Assembly: GCF_025673445.1 (NCBI RefSeq)
Contig: NZ_JAOVQN010000019.1
Span: forward strand, 1 to 64,000
Direction of reading: 5' to 3'
DNA: 64,000 nt
Source of the DNA: Ruegeria_B marisflavi
GTDB taxonomy: Bacteria; Pseudomonadota; Alphaproteobacteria; Rhodobacterales; Rhodobacteraceae
Position 1 is the stretch's first letter. The number at the start of each line of letters is the position of its first letter. Positions 1 through 8,356 of the stretch are shown piece by piece. The notes beneath the pieces were generated by a model. The model was not told the origin of the DNA and searched no databases. It saw only the letters and a program-made list of their open reading frames with translations. The translations under genes were made by a program, and so were the position numbers.

Positions 1-89
1 TGATCCCGCAAAAATCCACTCAACAACTCACGACCCTCAACCGTACCTACAACAGCACGACCGTTCACAGTCATCGAGACCTGTGGCAT
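1..89 (-). CDS. CoxS-type [2Fe-2S] small subunit of a molybdenum hydroxylase (5' end only)
   Basis: The reverse strand opens with ATG at 89 and reads 29 codons off the window edge. The peptide begins MPQVSMTVNGRAVVGTVEGR and continues ELLSGFLRD, the classic N-terminus of the ferredoxin-like small subunit of CO-dehydrogenase/xanthine-dehydrogenase enzymes, just ahead of the first cysteine motif, which lies outside the window. The CDS is truncated by the window edge, so cysteines cannot be checked. It is downstream of, and co-oriented with, an XdhC-type factor and a molybdopterin-binding protein, which fits a cox-like operon continuing to the left. A ggaggg stretch (minus strand) precedes the ATG. 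Substrate is unknown. Confidence 0.75.
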   Translation of the reverse strand, partial: MPQVSMTVNGRAVVGTVEGRELLSGFLRD

Positions 90-205
90 GAAACCCTCCC
101 TTTTTGATTGTCTTCCCTGCGCCGAGTTAAACACGGCAAATTCCGTTTGAGAACAAAAATATCGCGATGACCGGCCTTGCAGCAGTGCCACCCTGCGGCA
201 CGAAA

Positions 206-1207
206 TCAGGCATTCCGCCCGGCACGCGGCTGCGGCCGGGTCGGGATTTCCTTGAGCAGTCCGCCGACCCCCATACAGGCGATATCGCGGCCTGATACCG
301 GTATGCCACAGGCCACCCGGGACAGCACCCAATCCGCCCCGTTCAAGGCCGGAGACCGGGCGCAACCGGGCAGGCCGATGACCGGCCGATCCCCGAGTGT
401 GCCCAGAAACAGGAGGTTGCCCGGGTCAACGGGCATGCCGAACCGTTCGACCTGTCCGCCCGCAAGGCGGAGTGCGGACGGCGCCACGTCCTCGGGATCC
501 GAAGTGGCCGATCCAGTGAGGATCATCACAAGGTCTCCGCCTATGCCTGGCAGCACGGCGGCAAGTTCCGCCTGGTGATGCGCAACCGTGCGCACCTCGA
601 CCAGCGTCATGCCCAGCGCCTCGACCCGCCCCCGGATCGACGCGATACCCTTGTCATTGCTGGGCCCCCCGGGGATATCGGTGACGACAAGGCTTGCAGT
701 CCTGTATACCGGCGCTGCAACGCGGATCGCCGCATGAGCGGCTGCGGCGGCCCGGTCGACATCCACCTGCGGAACTGCATAGGAAATGACCTTGATCGTC
801 GCCACCATGCCGCCCGGCCCAATCTGCTGATATTGCGGCACCGTCGCCACGGTGATCATCGGATGCACCATGTTGAACCGTTCGATCGCATCGACATCCA
901 GCATCACCACGCCCGGCCCGTCAGCCAGCAGGTTGACACGGCCAGTAAAGGCATCGGTCACGCGCAGACCCATCGCTGCCGGGTGAGGCGCCAAGGCCGC
1001 CGCCAGTTGGCGCGCGGCCGCGTCTTCGTGGCAATCGCCCGGATCAAGCCGGGCAGCGATCACATCCGTAATGCCAACCGCATTCAACTGCGCCAGATGG
1101 GCCGTTTCCAGCCTGAGCCCCTTGCGCAGCTTTTTGTCACCGGCCTTGACGGAATGCGCCAGGATCGCCCCTTCGGCATCGGCTATGGCCAGGGGACCAA
1201 ACTTCAT
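206..1207 (-). CDS. Molybdopterin-binding protein (MoeA/MoCF-type domain)
   Basis: 333 aa. The C-terminal half carries a MoCF/MoeA-like fold: ILTGSATSDPED at residues 229-240 corresponds to the TGG-x-D pterin-binding loop of MogA/MoeA, and GLPGCARSP at 278-286 to the MoeA GLPGNP loop. The N-terminal 150 residues are the conserved but poorly defined extension of this cox-associated family. It probably handles or delivers molybdenum cofactor for the adjacent hydroxylase. Its start overlaps the stop of the XdhC gene by 4 bases (ATGA type), indicating translational coupling, and the CoxS gene follows. The first G of the TGG loop is kept but the second is replaced by S, so catalytic adenylylation or Mo insertion is uncertain. 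Confidence 0.8.
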   Translation of the reverse strand: MKFGPLAIADAEGAILAHSVKAGDKKLRKGLRLETAHLAQLNAVGITDVIAARLDPGDCHEDAAARQLAAALAPHPAAMGLRVTDAFTGRVNLLADGPGVVMLDVDAIERFNMVHPMITVATVPQYQQIGPGGMVATIKVISYAVPQVDVDRAAAAAHAAIRVAAPVYRTASLVVTDIPGGPSNDKGIASIRGRVEALGMTLVEVRTVAHHQAELAAVLPGIGGDLVMILTGSATSDPEDVAPSALRLAGGQVERFGMPVDPGNLLFLGTLGDRPVIGLPGCARSPALNGADWVLSRVACGIPVSGRDIACMGVGGLLKEIPTRPQPRAGRNA

Positions 1208-2172
1208 GCCCTGCCCCGCAACACGGCCGTCATCTGGGCCAGGGTGGCAACCGCGATCTCGGCCGGACCAGCGGCGCCGATATCCAGCCCGATGGGGCCG
1301 TGAATCCGCGCGATCTGCGCCTCGGTAAAGCCCGCCTGCCGCATACGCTCCACGCGTTTTGAATGCGTGCGTGTCGAGCCAAGCGCGCCGATATAGAACA
1401 CATCTGCGGTCAAGGCTGCTTCCAGCGCCGGATCGTCCAGCTTGGGGTCATGGGTCAACAGCACCAGCGCCGTGCGCGGATCAAGCCCCAGTTGGGCCAC
1501 CGCCTCGTCCGGCCAGTCATGCAGGATGGTCTCGCCCGGAAACCTGTTCTCGCTGGCAAAAGCTTCGCGCGGGTCGATGATCACCGGGTCATATCCCGCG
1601 ATCCGGGCCATCGGCACCAGCGCCTGCGCGATATGCACCGCCCCCACAACGATCAGCCGCAGCGGCGGGTTGTGGACCAGCACGAATGTTTGGCCATCTT
1701 CTTCGAAACCCGAACGGTCCATCCGCATCCGGTCGGGATAGGCGCCGCGCTTCAACGCGCGGTGGCCGGTTGTCAGGTTCACCTCATAGGCCAGCGCCTC
1801 GCGGCGACCGCGGGCGGTAACCAGTTCTGCCAGCATCTCTTCCGAAAGGATCTTGCCGACCGGTTCAACCAGTACCCTGATGGTGCCGCCACAGGCCAGA
1901 CCGACGGCAAATGCGTCTTCGTCGCTGACCCCGAATTCCAGCAACCGGGCCTCGCCCTCGTCCAGTGCTTCCAGCGCCTCGACGATCACCGCGCCTTCGA
2001 CACAGCCGCCGGAAACCGATCCCTGAATGCGACCATCGCCCCCGATCACCAATTGCGATCCGGTTCGGCGCGGGGCGCTTCCCCAGGTCTCGACCACGGT
2101 GGCCAAGGCCGCACCCAGCCCTTGCCGGTGCCATTCCAGAGCTGTCTCCGGACAGTTGTCAAATCGTTCCAT
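1204..2172 (-). CDS. XdhC/CoxI family molybdenum-enzyme maturation protein
   Basis: 322 aa. The N-terminal XdhC_CoxI domain (about residues 10-100) shows TWGSAPRRTGSQLVI and the conserved cysteine loop GSVSGGCVEG at 51-60. The C-terminal XdhC Rossmann domain starts at about 172 (LIVVGAVHIAQAL) and ends with IGALGSTRTH at 261-270 and GPIGLDIGA at 292-300. Proteins of this family bind Mo cofactor, promote its sulfuration and insert it into xanthine or CO dehydrogenase-type enzymes in the cytoplasm. It is the first gene of the left-edge minus-strand operon, with about 180 bases to the transporter gene upstream. Family assignment is firm; the client enzyme is inferred from the adjacent CoxS fragment. 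Confidence 0.88.
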   Translation of the reverse strand: MERFDNCPETALEWHRQGLGAALATVVETWGSAPRRTGSQLVIGGDGRIQGSVSGGCVEGAVIVEALEALDEGEARLLEFGVSDEDAFAVGLACGGTIRVLVEPVGKILSEEMLAELVTARGRREALAYEVNLTTGHRALKRGAYPDRMRMDRSGFEEDGQTFVLVHNPPLRLIVVGAVHIAQALVPMARIAGYDPVIIDPREAFASENRFPGETILHDWPDEAVAQLGLDPRTALVLLTHDPKLDDPALEAALTADVFYIGALGSTRTHSKRVERMRQAGFTEAQIARIHGPIGLDIGAAGPAEIAVATLAQMTAVLRGRA

Positions 2173-2351
2173 GCCTGCCTCCCCCCTGTAAGTATGGTGA
2201 GGAAGGCGACCAATTCAATGGTGCGAAAGTCGGCCTTGCCGTCTGTCGCAACAAAGGCCCGGCAAGAGTGGTCTCGCCGGGCCGGGAACGGGCATTGCCA
2301 TCACCAATCAGCGCGAGGTCATACCTGACCTCGCCCGCGGCGCGGACTTGT

Positions 2352-2945
2352 TCATTCAGCCGGAGCCGGTTGCGCCACCTCCCGACGCACAAGCCGTTCC
2401 GGCAGCGCAAAGGCGAGCGCCACGAAACCGAGGCCCAGCACCAGCCCCAGGATATCGCCGGGAAGTGCGGTCAGACCTTCGTACTTGGAGCCGGGCACGG
2501 TTCCCAGCGTCACCGCCCCGCCTGCGATCTTGTCCAGCAAACCCGAAGCCTTCCACGCCGGGTAGGTCAGCATGTAGGCGGCCGCGCCGAGCAATCCGCC
2601 AGCGACGAAGAACAGCGCATCCTTGCGCCCCGAAGCCAGCGCCACCACACCGGTGCCCGGACAATAGCCCGAGGCGGCCCAACCGGCCCCCAGCATCAGC
2701 CCACCCAGGAACACGCCGACATAGGCAGTCTTGACCGACATATGGCCGACCTCGACCAGGCCCAGCATCTGACCCCCGAACATCAGCGCCGACCCGGTGC
2801 CGATGGCCAACAGAATCGACTTGGCCAAGCGCAGATCGGTCAGGTTCAGCATACGGTTGATCGCGTTGGGGTTAGAGGCGCCAACCCGATCCAACACGGC
2901 ACCAAAGGCAGCCCCAATAACAACAGCGAGTAGAATCGAGGACAT
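2352..2945 (-). CDS. YeeE/YedE family transporter, second half-size subunit (PmpB-like)
   Basis: 197 aa, strongly hydrophobic with about five membrane segments. GYCPGTG at residues 93-99, with Cys95, is the family's conserved cysteine motif. Full-length YeeE proteins that take up thiosulfate carry two homologous halves; here the halves are separate genes, as in the PmpAB pairs of other proteobacteria. The upstream partner ends 3 bases before this start, so the two are surely co-transcribed and probably form a heterodimeric inner-membrane channel for a reduced sulfur species. Substrate is inferred from the family only. Confidence 0.82.
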   Translation of the reverse strand: MSSILLAVVIGAAFGAVLDRVGASNPNAINRMLNLTDLRLAKSILLAIGTGSALMFGGQMLGLVEVGHMSVKTAYVGVFLGGLMLGAGWAASGYCPGTGVVALASGRKDALFFVAGGLLGAAAYMLTYPAWKASGLLDKIAGGAVTLGTVPGSKYEGLTALPGDILGLVLGLGFVALAFALPERLVRREVAQPAPAE

Positions 2946-2948
2946 GGC

Positions 2949-3500
2949 TCAGGCCTCCTTGCGAAACATCAGGATGGAAACGGGAATCGCGGCGGCAAAG
3001 GCTCCGGCGGCAAAGATGTAGCCGCTCAGCGCGGTCTGCATCATTCCCGACATCATATGCCCCGAGGTACAGCCCCCCGCCAGCCGTGCGCCATAGAGCA
3101 CGACGAACCCGCCCAGAAACGAAACCGCATATCGCTTGAACGTACTGTCCCCGAAATTGGCGCGCCACACCTCGGGAATGTTCCGTTCGCTTTGGCCAAC
3201 CCCGCCGCGCGCCATCGCCGACAGGAACCCGCCCAGCATCATCGCCAGCACGAAGATGAAGGAATAGTTAAGCGGATCGGCTACCGACTTTGCATATTTG
3301 CCACCCGATTTCGCAAGATACGCGTTGGTCGAAGTAATGCCGTCATCGGTCTGGCTCACCAGATCCGGGTTCACCAGATCGCCAATGATCCCATCGACGA
3401 TGACAAACTGTGTCGATACCCCGATCGGCTTGACCAGCAGGACGGCGGCAAAGAACACCAGCCCCAGCAGCAAGCCCCCCGCCTTCCAGTTCAAAGACAT
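2949..3500 (-). CDS. YeeE/YedE family transporter, first half-size subunit (PmpA-like)
   Basis: 183 aa from ATG at 3500, chosen because a GGAGAG ribosome site sits directly upstream on the minus strand; an upstream in-frame ATG at 3530 would add ten unlikely residues. There are membrane segments at about 8-25, 80-98, 125-140 and 155-178. GGCTSGH at 142-148 (Cys144) is the YeeE signature, the counterpart of GYCPGTG in the partner. The roughly 35-residue hydrophilic insert after the first segment should face the periplasm. It is divergent from napE across a 193-bp region containing FNR-like boxes, so expression may respond to oxygen together with nitrate reduction. Confidence 0.82.
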   Translation of the reverse strand: MSLNWKAGGLLLGLVFFAAVLLVKPIGVSTQFVIVDGIIGDLVNPDLVSQTDDGITSTNAYLAKSGGKYAKSVADPLNYSFIFVLAMMLGGFLSAMARGGVGQSERNIPEVWRANFGDSTFKRYAVSFLGGFVVLYGARLAGGCTSGHMMSGMMQTALSGYIFAAGAFAAAIPVSILMFRKEA

Positions 3501-3562
3501 GTCTCTCTCCTCAAATCGCTTACATTCCAATTTTCGTATACCTTAATTATTCAAATGTTTGC

Positions 3563-3576
3563 ATGACATAGATCAA
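3563..3576. promoter_or_regulatory. FNR-like box 1 in the nap upstream region
   Basis: The sequence ATGAC-ATAG-ATCAA matches the FNR/NNR/DNR family consensus TTGAT-N4-ATCAA at 8 of 10 positions. It lies 131 bases upstream of the napE start and 63 bases from the divergent transporter start. A second copy begins 34 bases further on. Confidence 0.55.
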
Positions 3577-3596
3577 ATAGACGGATCGCTGGCGCT

Positions 3597-3610
3597 ATGA
3601 CATAAATCAA
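3597..3610. promoter_or_regulatory. FNR-like box 2 in the nap upstream region
   Basis: The sequence ATGAC-ATAA-ATCAA matches the same consensus at 8 of 10 positions and is 12 of 14 identical or near-identical to box 1. It lies 34 bp from box 1 and 84 bases before the napE ATG, a plausible distance for activation of napEFDABC. Confidence 0.55.
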
Positions 3611-3693
3611 ATACACTGTTTCAATCCCTCCCTATTGAGGGTCTTCACATTTACGTGAGAGAACCTGTTCGATCGCCAGAAAGGACCGAACAA

Positions 3694-3867
3694 ATGAGGC
3701 CAGAATCCAGCCCAGCCACACCTTATACGCCGGCGAAACGCGACGAGCGTCGCGCCTTCATTGCCCTCGCGGTCTTTCTGGCGCCCGCCCTTGCGGTCGC
3801 CATTGTCGGAGGATTGGGCTTCATCATCTGGATGTCGCAATTGATCTACGGACCGCCTGCGGGCTGA
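3694..3867 (+). CDS. napE: NapE, small membrane protein of periplasmic nitrate reductase operon
   Basis: 57 aa from ATG at 3694, preceded by AAGGA about eight bases upstream; an in-frame start at 3655 lacks a good site. One transmembrane helix spans about residues 21-47, followed by the NapE ending WMSQLIYGPPAG. NapE occurs in the nap operons of Paracoccus and Rhodobacter, where its role is still unclear; it may aid membrane association. It is the first gene of napEFDABC and napF starts 4 bases after its stop. Confidence 0.9.
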   Translation: MRPESSPATPYTPAKRDERRAFIALAVFLAPALAVAIVGGLGFIIWMSQLIYGPPAG

Positions 3868-3871
3868 ACCC

Positions 3872-4369
3872 ATGTCTGCTGCGCGTTTTGCAACATCCGG
3901 CCGCCGTTCCGTTCTGACCGGTCGCGGCGCCGTCATTCGCCCCCCCTGGAGCACCGAAGCCTCGGTCATGGAAAAGTGCACTAGTTGCGGGGACTGTGTC
4001 GCCGCCTGCCCCGAAGCAATCCTGGTGCCCGGCCCCGGACGGACACCTGTGGTCGATTTCAGACAGGGCGAGTGTACGTTCTGTGGTCGATGCGCCGAAA
4101 CCTGCACCGAGGCGGTCTTTACCGACGTCAGCGAACGGCCCTGGACATTGGTCGCGTCCATTGATCCCGGCTGCATGATGACCTCGGGCATCAGTTGCCA
4201 ATTGTGCCGGGACAGCTGCGAGGAACAGGCCCTGCGACTTGACTTTACTCAACGCCCCGTGGGCCGCATCGTCATAAAGGCAGAAGCATGCACAGGCTGC
4301 GGCGCCTGTCTGGCCACCTGCCCGGTGGACGCCATCACCCTGAGCCCGAACGAGACCGCCAATGTCTGA
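3872..4369 (+). CDS. napF: NapF, ferredoxin-type protein of the nitrate reductase operon
   Basis: 165 aa. Cysteine groups for iron-sulfur clusters lie at residues 36-46 (CTSCGDCVAACP), 68-78 (CTFCGRCAETC), 101-116 (C, then CQLCRDSC) and 140-150 (CTGCGACLATCP). NapF is a cytoplasmic iron-sulfur protein that interacts with NapA and is thought to help its iron-sulfur or Mo-cofactor maturation before Tat export. The third group is irregular, as in other NapF proteins. Its 3' end overlaps napD by 8 bases, consistent with coupled translation. Confidence 0.93.
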   Translation: MSAARFATSGRRSVLTGRGAVIRPPWSTEASVMEKCTSCGDCVAACPEAILVPGPGRTPVVDFRQGECTFCGRCAETCTEAVFTDVSERPWTLVASIDPGCMMTSGISCQLCRDSCEEQALRLDFTQRPVGRIVIKAEACTGCGACLATCPVDAITLSPNETANV

Positions 4370-4625
4370 CGTCACCCACATTTCCAGCCTCTTGCTGACC
4401 GCCGAACCGTCGCGCATCGCGTCTGTCGTTGCCGAGATCGAAACCTGCGCCGCGGTCGAAGTGGCGCTGACCGATCCGTCGGGCAAGATCATCGTCACGC
4501 TTGAGACGCCCAGCGAGGCCGAGATTGTCGGCGAGCTCAACAGGCTCAGCCTGATCGACGGCGTTGTCAGCGCCGCCCTTGTCTATCACCAGTCCGAAAG
4601 CGGACTGTCCCCAATCGGTCAATAG
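4362..4625 (+). CDS. napD: NapD, chaperone for NapA signal peptide
   Basis: 87 aa, the usual size of the family. NapD is a small ferredoxin-fold cytoplasmic chaperone that binds the Tat signal peptide of NapA and holds it until cofactor loading is complete. The sequence keeps the beta-alpha-beta pattern with the N-terminal HISSLLL strand and the later TLE-PSEAEIV helix region typical of NapD. It overlaps napF by 8 bases and is followed after 21 bases by napA, whose ATG is preceded by GAGGAGG. Confidence 0.92.
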   Translation: MSDVTHISSLLLTAEPSRIASVVAEIETCAAVEVALTDPSGKIIVTLETPSEAEIVGELNRLSLIDGVVSAALVYHQSESGLSPIGQ

Positions 4626-4646
4626 CCGGACCCCGAGGAGGTATCC

Positions 4647-7148
4647 ATGCCAAACCTGACCCGAAGAGATGTCATCAAGGCCCAGGCGGTTGCTGCCGCG
4701 GCCGCAGCCGCTGGCCTGCCGATACCGGCAGCCGCCCAGAACCTGGTGACCGATGCCCAGTTGACCGATCTGAAATGGTCCAAGGCCCCTTGCCGCTTCT
4801 GCGGCACAGGCTGCTCGATCATGGTCGCGACCAAGGCCGGCCGTGTGGTCGCCACTCATGGCGACGCCGAGGCCGAGGTGAACCGCGGCCTGAACTGCGT
4901 CAAAGGCTATTTCCTGTCCAAGATCATGTATGGACAGGACCGTCTGACGCAGCCGCTGCTACGCAAGTCGAACGGCGCCTACGACAAGAACGGCGACTTC
5001 GAACCGGTTTCGTGGGACGAAGCTTTCGACATCATGGCCGAGAAGTGGAAAGCCACGCTCAAGGCCAAGGGACCGCAAGGGATCGGCATGTTCGGCTCGG
5101 GCCAGTGGACGGTCTGGGAAGGCTACGCCGCCTCGAAACTGATGAAGGCGGGCTTCCGCTCGAACAACATCGACCCCAACGCGCGCCATTGCATGGCCTC
5201 GGCTGTGGTCGGTTTCATCCGCACCTTCGGCATCGACGAGCCGATGGGCTGCTATGACGACTTCGAACACGCCGACGCCTTCGTGCTCTGGGGTTCGAAC
5301 ATGGCCGAGATGCACCCGATCCTGTGGACCCGCATCGCCGACCGCCGGTTCAGCCACCCGCATGTCAAGGTCGCGGTCCTGTCCACGTTCCAGCATCGCA
5401 GCTTTGACCTGGCGGATATCCCCGCCGTGTTCACCCCGCACACCGATCTGGTAATCCTGAACTACATCGCCAATTACATCATCCAGAATGGCGCGGTGAA
5501 CCAGGACTTCGTGGCCAAGCACGTGAACTTTGCCCGCGGCGCCACCGATATCGGCTATGGCCTGCGCGACAGCCATCCGTTGCAACAGGCCGCTGCGAAC
5601 CCGAACTCGGGCAAATCCGAACCGATGAGCTTTGACGAGTTCGCGGAGTTCGTCTCGGAATACACCCTGGAAAAGGCTGCCGAGATGTCGGGCGTTCCCG
5701 CCGAGACGCTGGAGAAGATCGCCGCGCTCTACGCCGACCCCGACACCAAGGTTATGTCGCTCTGGACCATGGGCGTGAACCAGCACACCCGCGGTGTCTG
5801 GGTCAACAACATGATCTACAACATCCACCTGCTGACCGGAAAGATCTCGCAGCCTGGCAACTCGCCCTTCTCGCTGACCGGCCAACCCTCGGCGTGCGGC
5901 ACCGCGCGCGAGGTCGGCACCTTTGCCCACCGTCTGCCCGCCGATCTGCTGGTCGCCAAGCCCGAGCACCGGGCGTATGCGGAAAAGATCTGGAAACTAC
6001 CCGCCGGTACCGTGCCGGAATGGGTGGGGGCCCACGCCGTCTTGCAGAACCGCAAGCTCAAGGATGGCGAGATCAACTGCTACTGGGTGCAGGTCAACAA
6101 CAACATGCAGGCCGCCCCGAACATGATGGAGGAAGGGCTGCCGGGCTACCGCAACCCCGACAACTTCATCGTGGTCTCGGACGCCTATCCCACCGTCACG
6201 GCCGAAGCCGCCGACCTGATCCTGCCCACCGCGATGTGGGTCGAAAAGGAAGGCGCCTATGGCAACGCCGAACGCCGCACCCAGTTCTGGTACCAGTTGG
6301 TCAATGCCCCGGGCGAGTCCAAGTCGGACATGTGGCAACTCGTCGAATTCTCCAAGCGCTTCACCACAGACGAGGTATGGCCAGCAGAAATTCTGGACGC
6401 AAACCCCGACTACAAGGGCAAGACCCTGTTCGAGGTGCTGTTTGCCAACGGCCAGGTCGACAAGTTCGAAATGACCGAGAAAGCCAAGGAATACGGCAAC
6501 CACGAAAGCGAGGATTTTGGCTTCTACATTCAGAAGGGTCTGTTCGAGGAATATGCCGAATTCGGGCGCGGACATGCGCATGACCTGGCCCCGTTCGACA
6601 TCTATCACGAGGTGCGCGGCCTGCGTTGGCCGGTGGTCGATGGCAAGGAAACCAAGTGGCGGTTCAAGGAAGGGTCCGATCCCTATGTAAAACCCGGCTC
6701 GGATTTCGATTTCTACGGCAAGCCCGACGGCAAGGCGGTGATCTTTGCCCTGCCCTATGAGCCACCAGCCGAAAGCCCCGATGCGGACTATCCGCTCTGG
6801 CTCAGCACTGGTCGGGTTCTGGAGCACTGGCACTCGGGTTCGATGACCCAGCGCGTGCCGGAACTGCACAAGGCGGTGCCCGATGCGCTGGTCTATATGC
6901 ACCCCGACGACGCCGAGGCCATGGGCGTGCGGCGCGGCTCCGCCGTCAAGGTCGAATCCCGGCGCGGACACATCATCAGCCGGGTCGAGACCCGGGGCCG
7001 TAACAAGCCGCCCAAGGGGCTAGTCTTTGTGCCCTGGTTCGATGCGCGGCAGTTGATCAACAAGGTGACGCTCGATGCCACCGATCCGCTGTCGAAACAG
7101 ACAGACTTCAAGAAATGCGCCGTGCGCGTCGTGCCGGTGGGAGTGTGA
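4647..7148 (+). CDS. napA: NapA, catalytic subunit of periplasmic nitrate reductase
   Basis: 833 aa. The N-terminus is a Tat signal (TRRDVIKAQAV followed by an alanine-rich stretch, cleavage near residue 30). The [4Fe-4S] cluster is bound by Cys49, Cys52, Cys56 and Cys84 (CRFCGTGC...C). Cys182 in ARHCMASAVVGF is the expected molybdenum ligand. The rest is the bis-MGD molybdopterin oxidoreductase fold with the C-terminal dinucleotide-binding domain. It reduces nitrate to nitrite in the periplasm with electrons from NapB. A strong GAGGAGG site precedes the start. Export would use the tatABC genes at 43367-44970. Confidence 0.97.
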   Translation: MPNLTRRDVIKAQAVAAAAAAAGLPIPAAAQNLVTDAQLTDLKWSKAPCRFCGTGCSIMVATKAGRVVATHGDAEAEVNRGLNCVKGYFLSKIMYGQDRLTQPLLRKSNGAYDKNGDFEPVSWDEAFDIMAEKWKATLKAKGPQGIGMFGSGQWTVWEGYAASKLMKAGFRSNNIDPNARHCMASAVVGFIRTFGIDEPMGCYDDFEHADAFVLWGSNMAEMHPILWTRIADRRFSHPHVKVAVLSTFQHRSFDLADIPAVFTPHTDLVILNYIANYIIQNGAVNQDFVAKHVNFARGATDIGYGLRDSHPLQQAAANPNSGKSEPMSFDEFAEFVSEYTLEKAAEMSGVPAETLEKIAALYADPDTKVMSLWTMGVNQHTRGVWVNNMIYNIHLLTGKISQPGNSPFSLTGQPSACGTAREVGTFAHRLPADLLVAKPEHRAYAEKIWKLPAGTVPEWVGAHAVLQNRKLKDGEINCYWVQVNNNMQAAPNMMEEGLPGYRNPDNFIVVSDAYPTVTAEAADLILPTAMWVEKEGAYGNAERRTQFWYQLVNAPGESKSDMWQLVEFSKRFTTDEVWPAEILDANPDYKGKTLFEVLFANGQVDKFEMTEKAKEYGNHESEDFGFYIQKGLFEEYAEFGRGHAHDLAPFDIYHEVRGLRWPVVDGKETKWRFKEGSDPYVKPGSDFDFYGKPDGKAVIFALPYEPPAESPDADYPLWLSTGRVLEHWHSGSMTQRVPELHKAVPDALVYMHPDDAEAMGVRRGSAVKVESRRGHIISRVETRGRNKPPKGLVFVPWFDARQLINKVTLDATDPLSKQTDFKKCAVRVVPVGV

Positions 7149-7150
7149 CC

Positions 7151-7621
7151 ATGAAACGCAAACTGACCCTTGTCGCCGCCCTTGTCCTGGCTGTTGCCGG
7201 TTCGGCGATGGCACAAACCTCGATCGCGACCCTGCGCGGCGGCACGCCGCTTGACACTGAAAGCGAACCGCCGGCAATGGCAAAGGAGATCAACTCGGAT
7301 CTGCGCCAGGTGCGCAACTATCCCGAGCAGCCGCCGCTGATCCCACACAAGATCGACGGCTACCAGATAGACCTTAACGCCAACAAATGCTTGTCCTGCC
7401 ACAGCCGCGCGGCGGTTGAGATCAGCCAGGCGCCGATGATCTCGATCACCCACTTCATGAACCGGGACAACCAGTTCCTCGCCTCGGTCACACCACGCCG
7501 GTACTTCTGCAACCAGTGCCACGTGGTGCAGACAGACGCCCGGCCGCTGGTCGAGAACGGGTTTGTCGATATCGACCAGGTGCTGGACTATGTGAAGAAC
7601 AACCAGGGGAGCTCTGACTGA
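7151..7621 (+). CDS. napB: NapB, diheme cytochrome c subunit of nitrate reductase
   Basis: 156 aa from ATG at 7151, two bases after the napA stop. A Sec signal peptide covers residues 1-21 (ends GSAMA). Two CXXCH heme sites lie at residues 80-84 (CLSCH) and 120-124 (CNQCH), with distal histidines available at 66 and 101. It is the periplasmic electron donor to NapA. An upstream in-frame start at 7115 lies inside napA and was rejected because the signal peptide begins at MKRKL. The stop overlaps the napC ATG by one base. Confidence 0.95.
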   Translation: MKRKLTLVAALVLAVAGSAMAQTSIATLRGGTPLDTESEPPAMAKEINSDLRQVRNYPEQPPLIPHKIDGYQIDLNANKCLSCHSRAAVEISQAPMISITHFMNRDNQFLASVTPRRYFCNQCHVVQTDARPLVENGFVDIDQVLDYVKNNQGSSD

Positions 7622-8253
7622 TGCTGGGGTTCCTGAAACGGCTCTGGGCCACGATACGGCGGCCAAGTGTCCATTATTCCTTGGGTTTTCTGACCATGGG
7701 CGGGTTCGTGATGGGCATCGTGTTCTGGGGCGGGTTCAACACCGCGCTGGAACTCACCAACACCGAGACCTTCTGCACCTCGTGTCACGAGATGCGCGAC
7801 AACGTCTATGCCGAGCTGAAGACGACGATCCACTATACCAACCGCTCGGGCGTGCGGGCGACCTGCCCGGACTGCCATGTGCCGCATGACTGGACCAACA
7901 AGATTGCGCGCAAGATGCAGGCCAGCAAGGAGGTCTGGGGCAAGATCTTTGGCACCATCAGCACGCGGGAGAAGTTTCTCGACAAGCGGTTGGAGCTGGC
8001 GCAGCACGAATGGGCGCGGCTGGAGGCCAATGACTCGCTGGAATGCCGCAACTGCCATTCCGACGAGTCGATGGACATCACCCGCCAGAGCGCGCGGGCG
8101 GCGGACTTCCACCAGCGGCTGCTGTTCACCGGCGAGAAGACCTGTATCGACTGTCACAAGGGGATCGCCCACCAGCTGCCCGACATGGGCCAGGCGAGCC
8201 TGCTGATCGGCGCCGGATCGGCCCAGGAGGTAAGCAGCTATCTGGACCGTTGA
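7621..8253 (+). CDS. napC: NapC, membrane-anchored tetraheme quinol dehydrogenase
   Basis: 210 aa. A single N-terminal membrane helix (about 18-42) anchors a periplasmic domain with four CXXCH sites at 52-56, 82-86, 142-146 and 175-179, exactly the NapC/NirT pattern. It oxidises quinol and passes electrons to NapB-NapA. It is the last gene of napEFDABC and is followed by a hairpin terminator. No napG or napH is present, so NapC is the only visible quinol route for this enzyme. Confidence 0.96.
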   Translation: MLGFLKRLWATIRRPSVHYSLGFLTMGGFVMGIVFWGGFNTALELTNTETFCTSCHEMRDNVYAELKTTIHYTNRSGVRATCPDCHVPHDWTNKIARKMQASKEVWGKIFGTISTREKFLDKRLELAQHEWARLEANDSLECRNCHSDESMDITRQSARAADFHQRLLFTGEKTCIDCHKGIAHQLPDMGQASLLIGAGSAQEVSSYLDR

Positions 8254-8298
8254 GGTCGCTTGCCGGGCCAGCACCGGCGGGTTAGCATGAAACTGACA

Positions 8299-8327
8299 CG
8301 GGCGGCCTCTGTGCCGCCCGTTTCCTT
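8299..8327 (+). terminator. Rho-independent terminator after napC
   Basis: An 8-bp perfect stem (cgggcggc / gccgcccg) with a 6-base loop is followed by tttcctt. It lies 45 bases after the napC stop and before the next gene, closing the nap operon. Confidence 0.75.
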
Positions 8328-8356
8328 GTAATGCTTTGTTTTATAGGAGAAATAGA

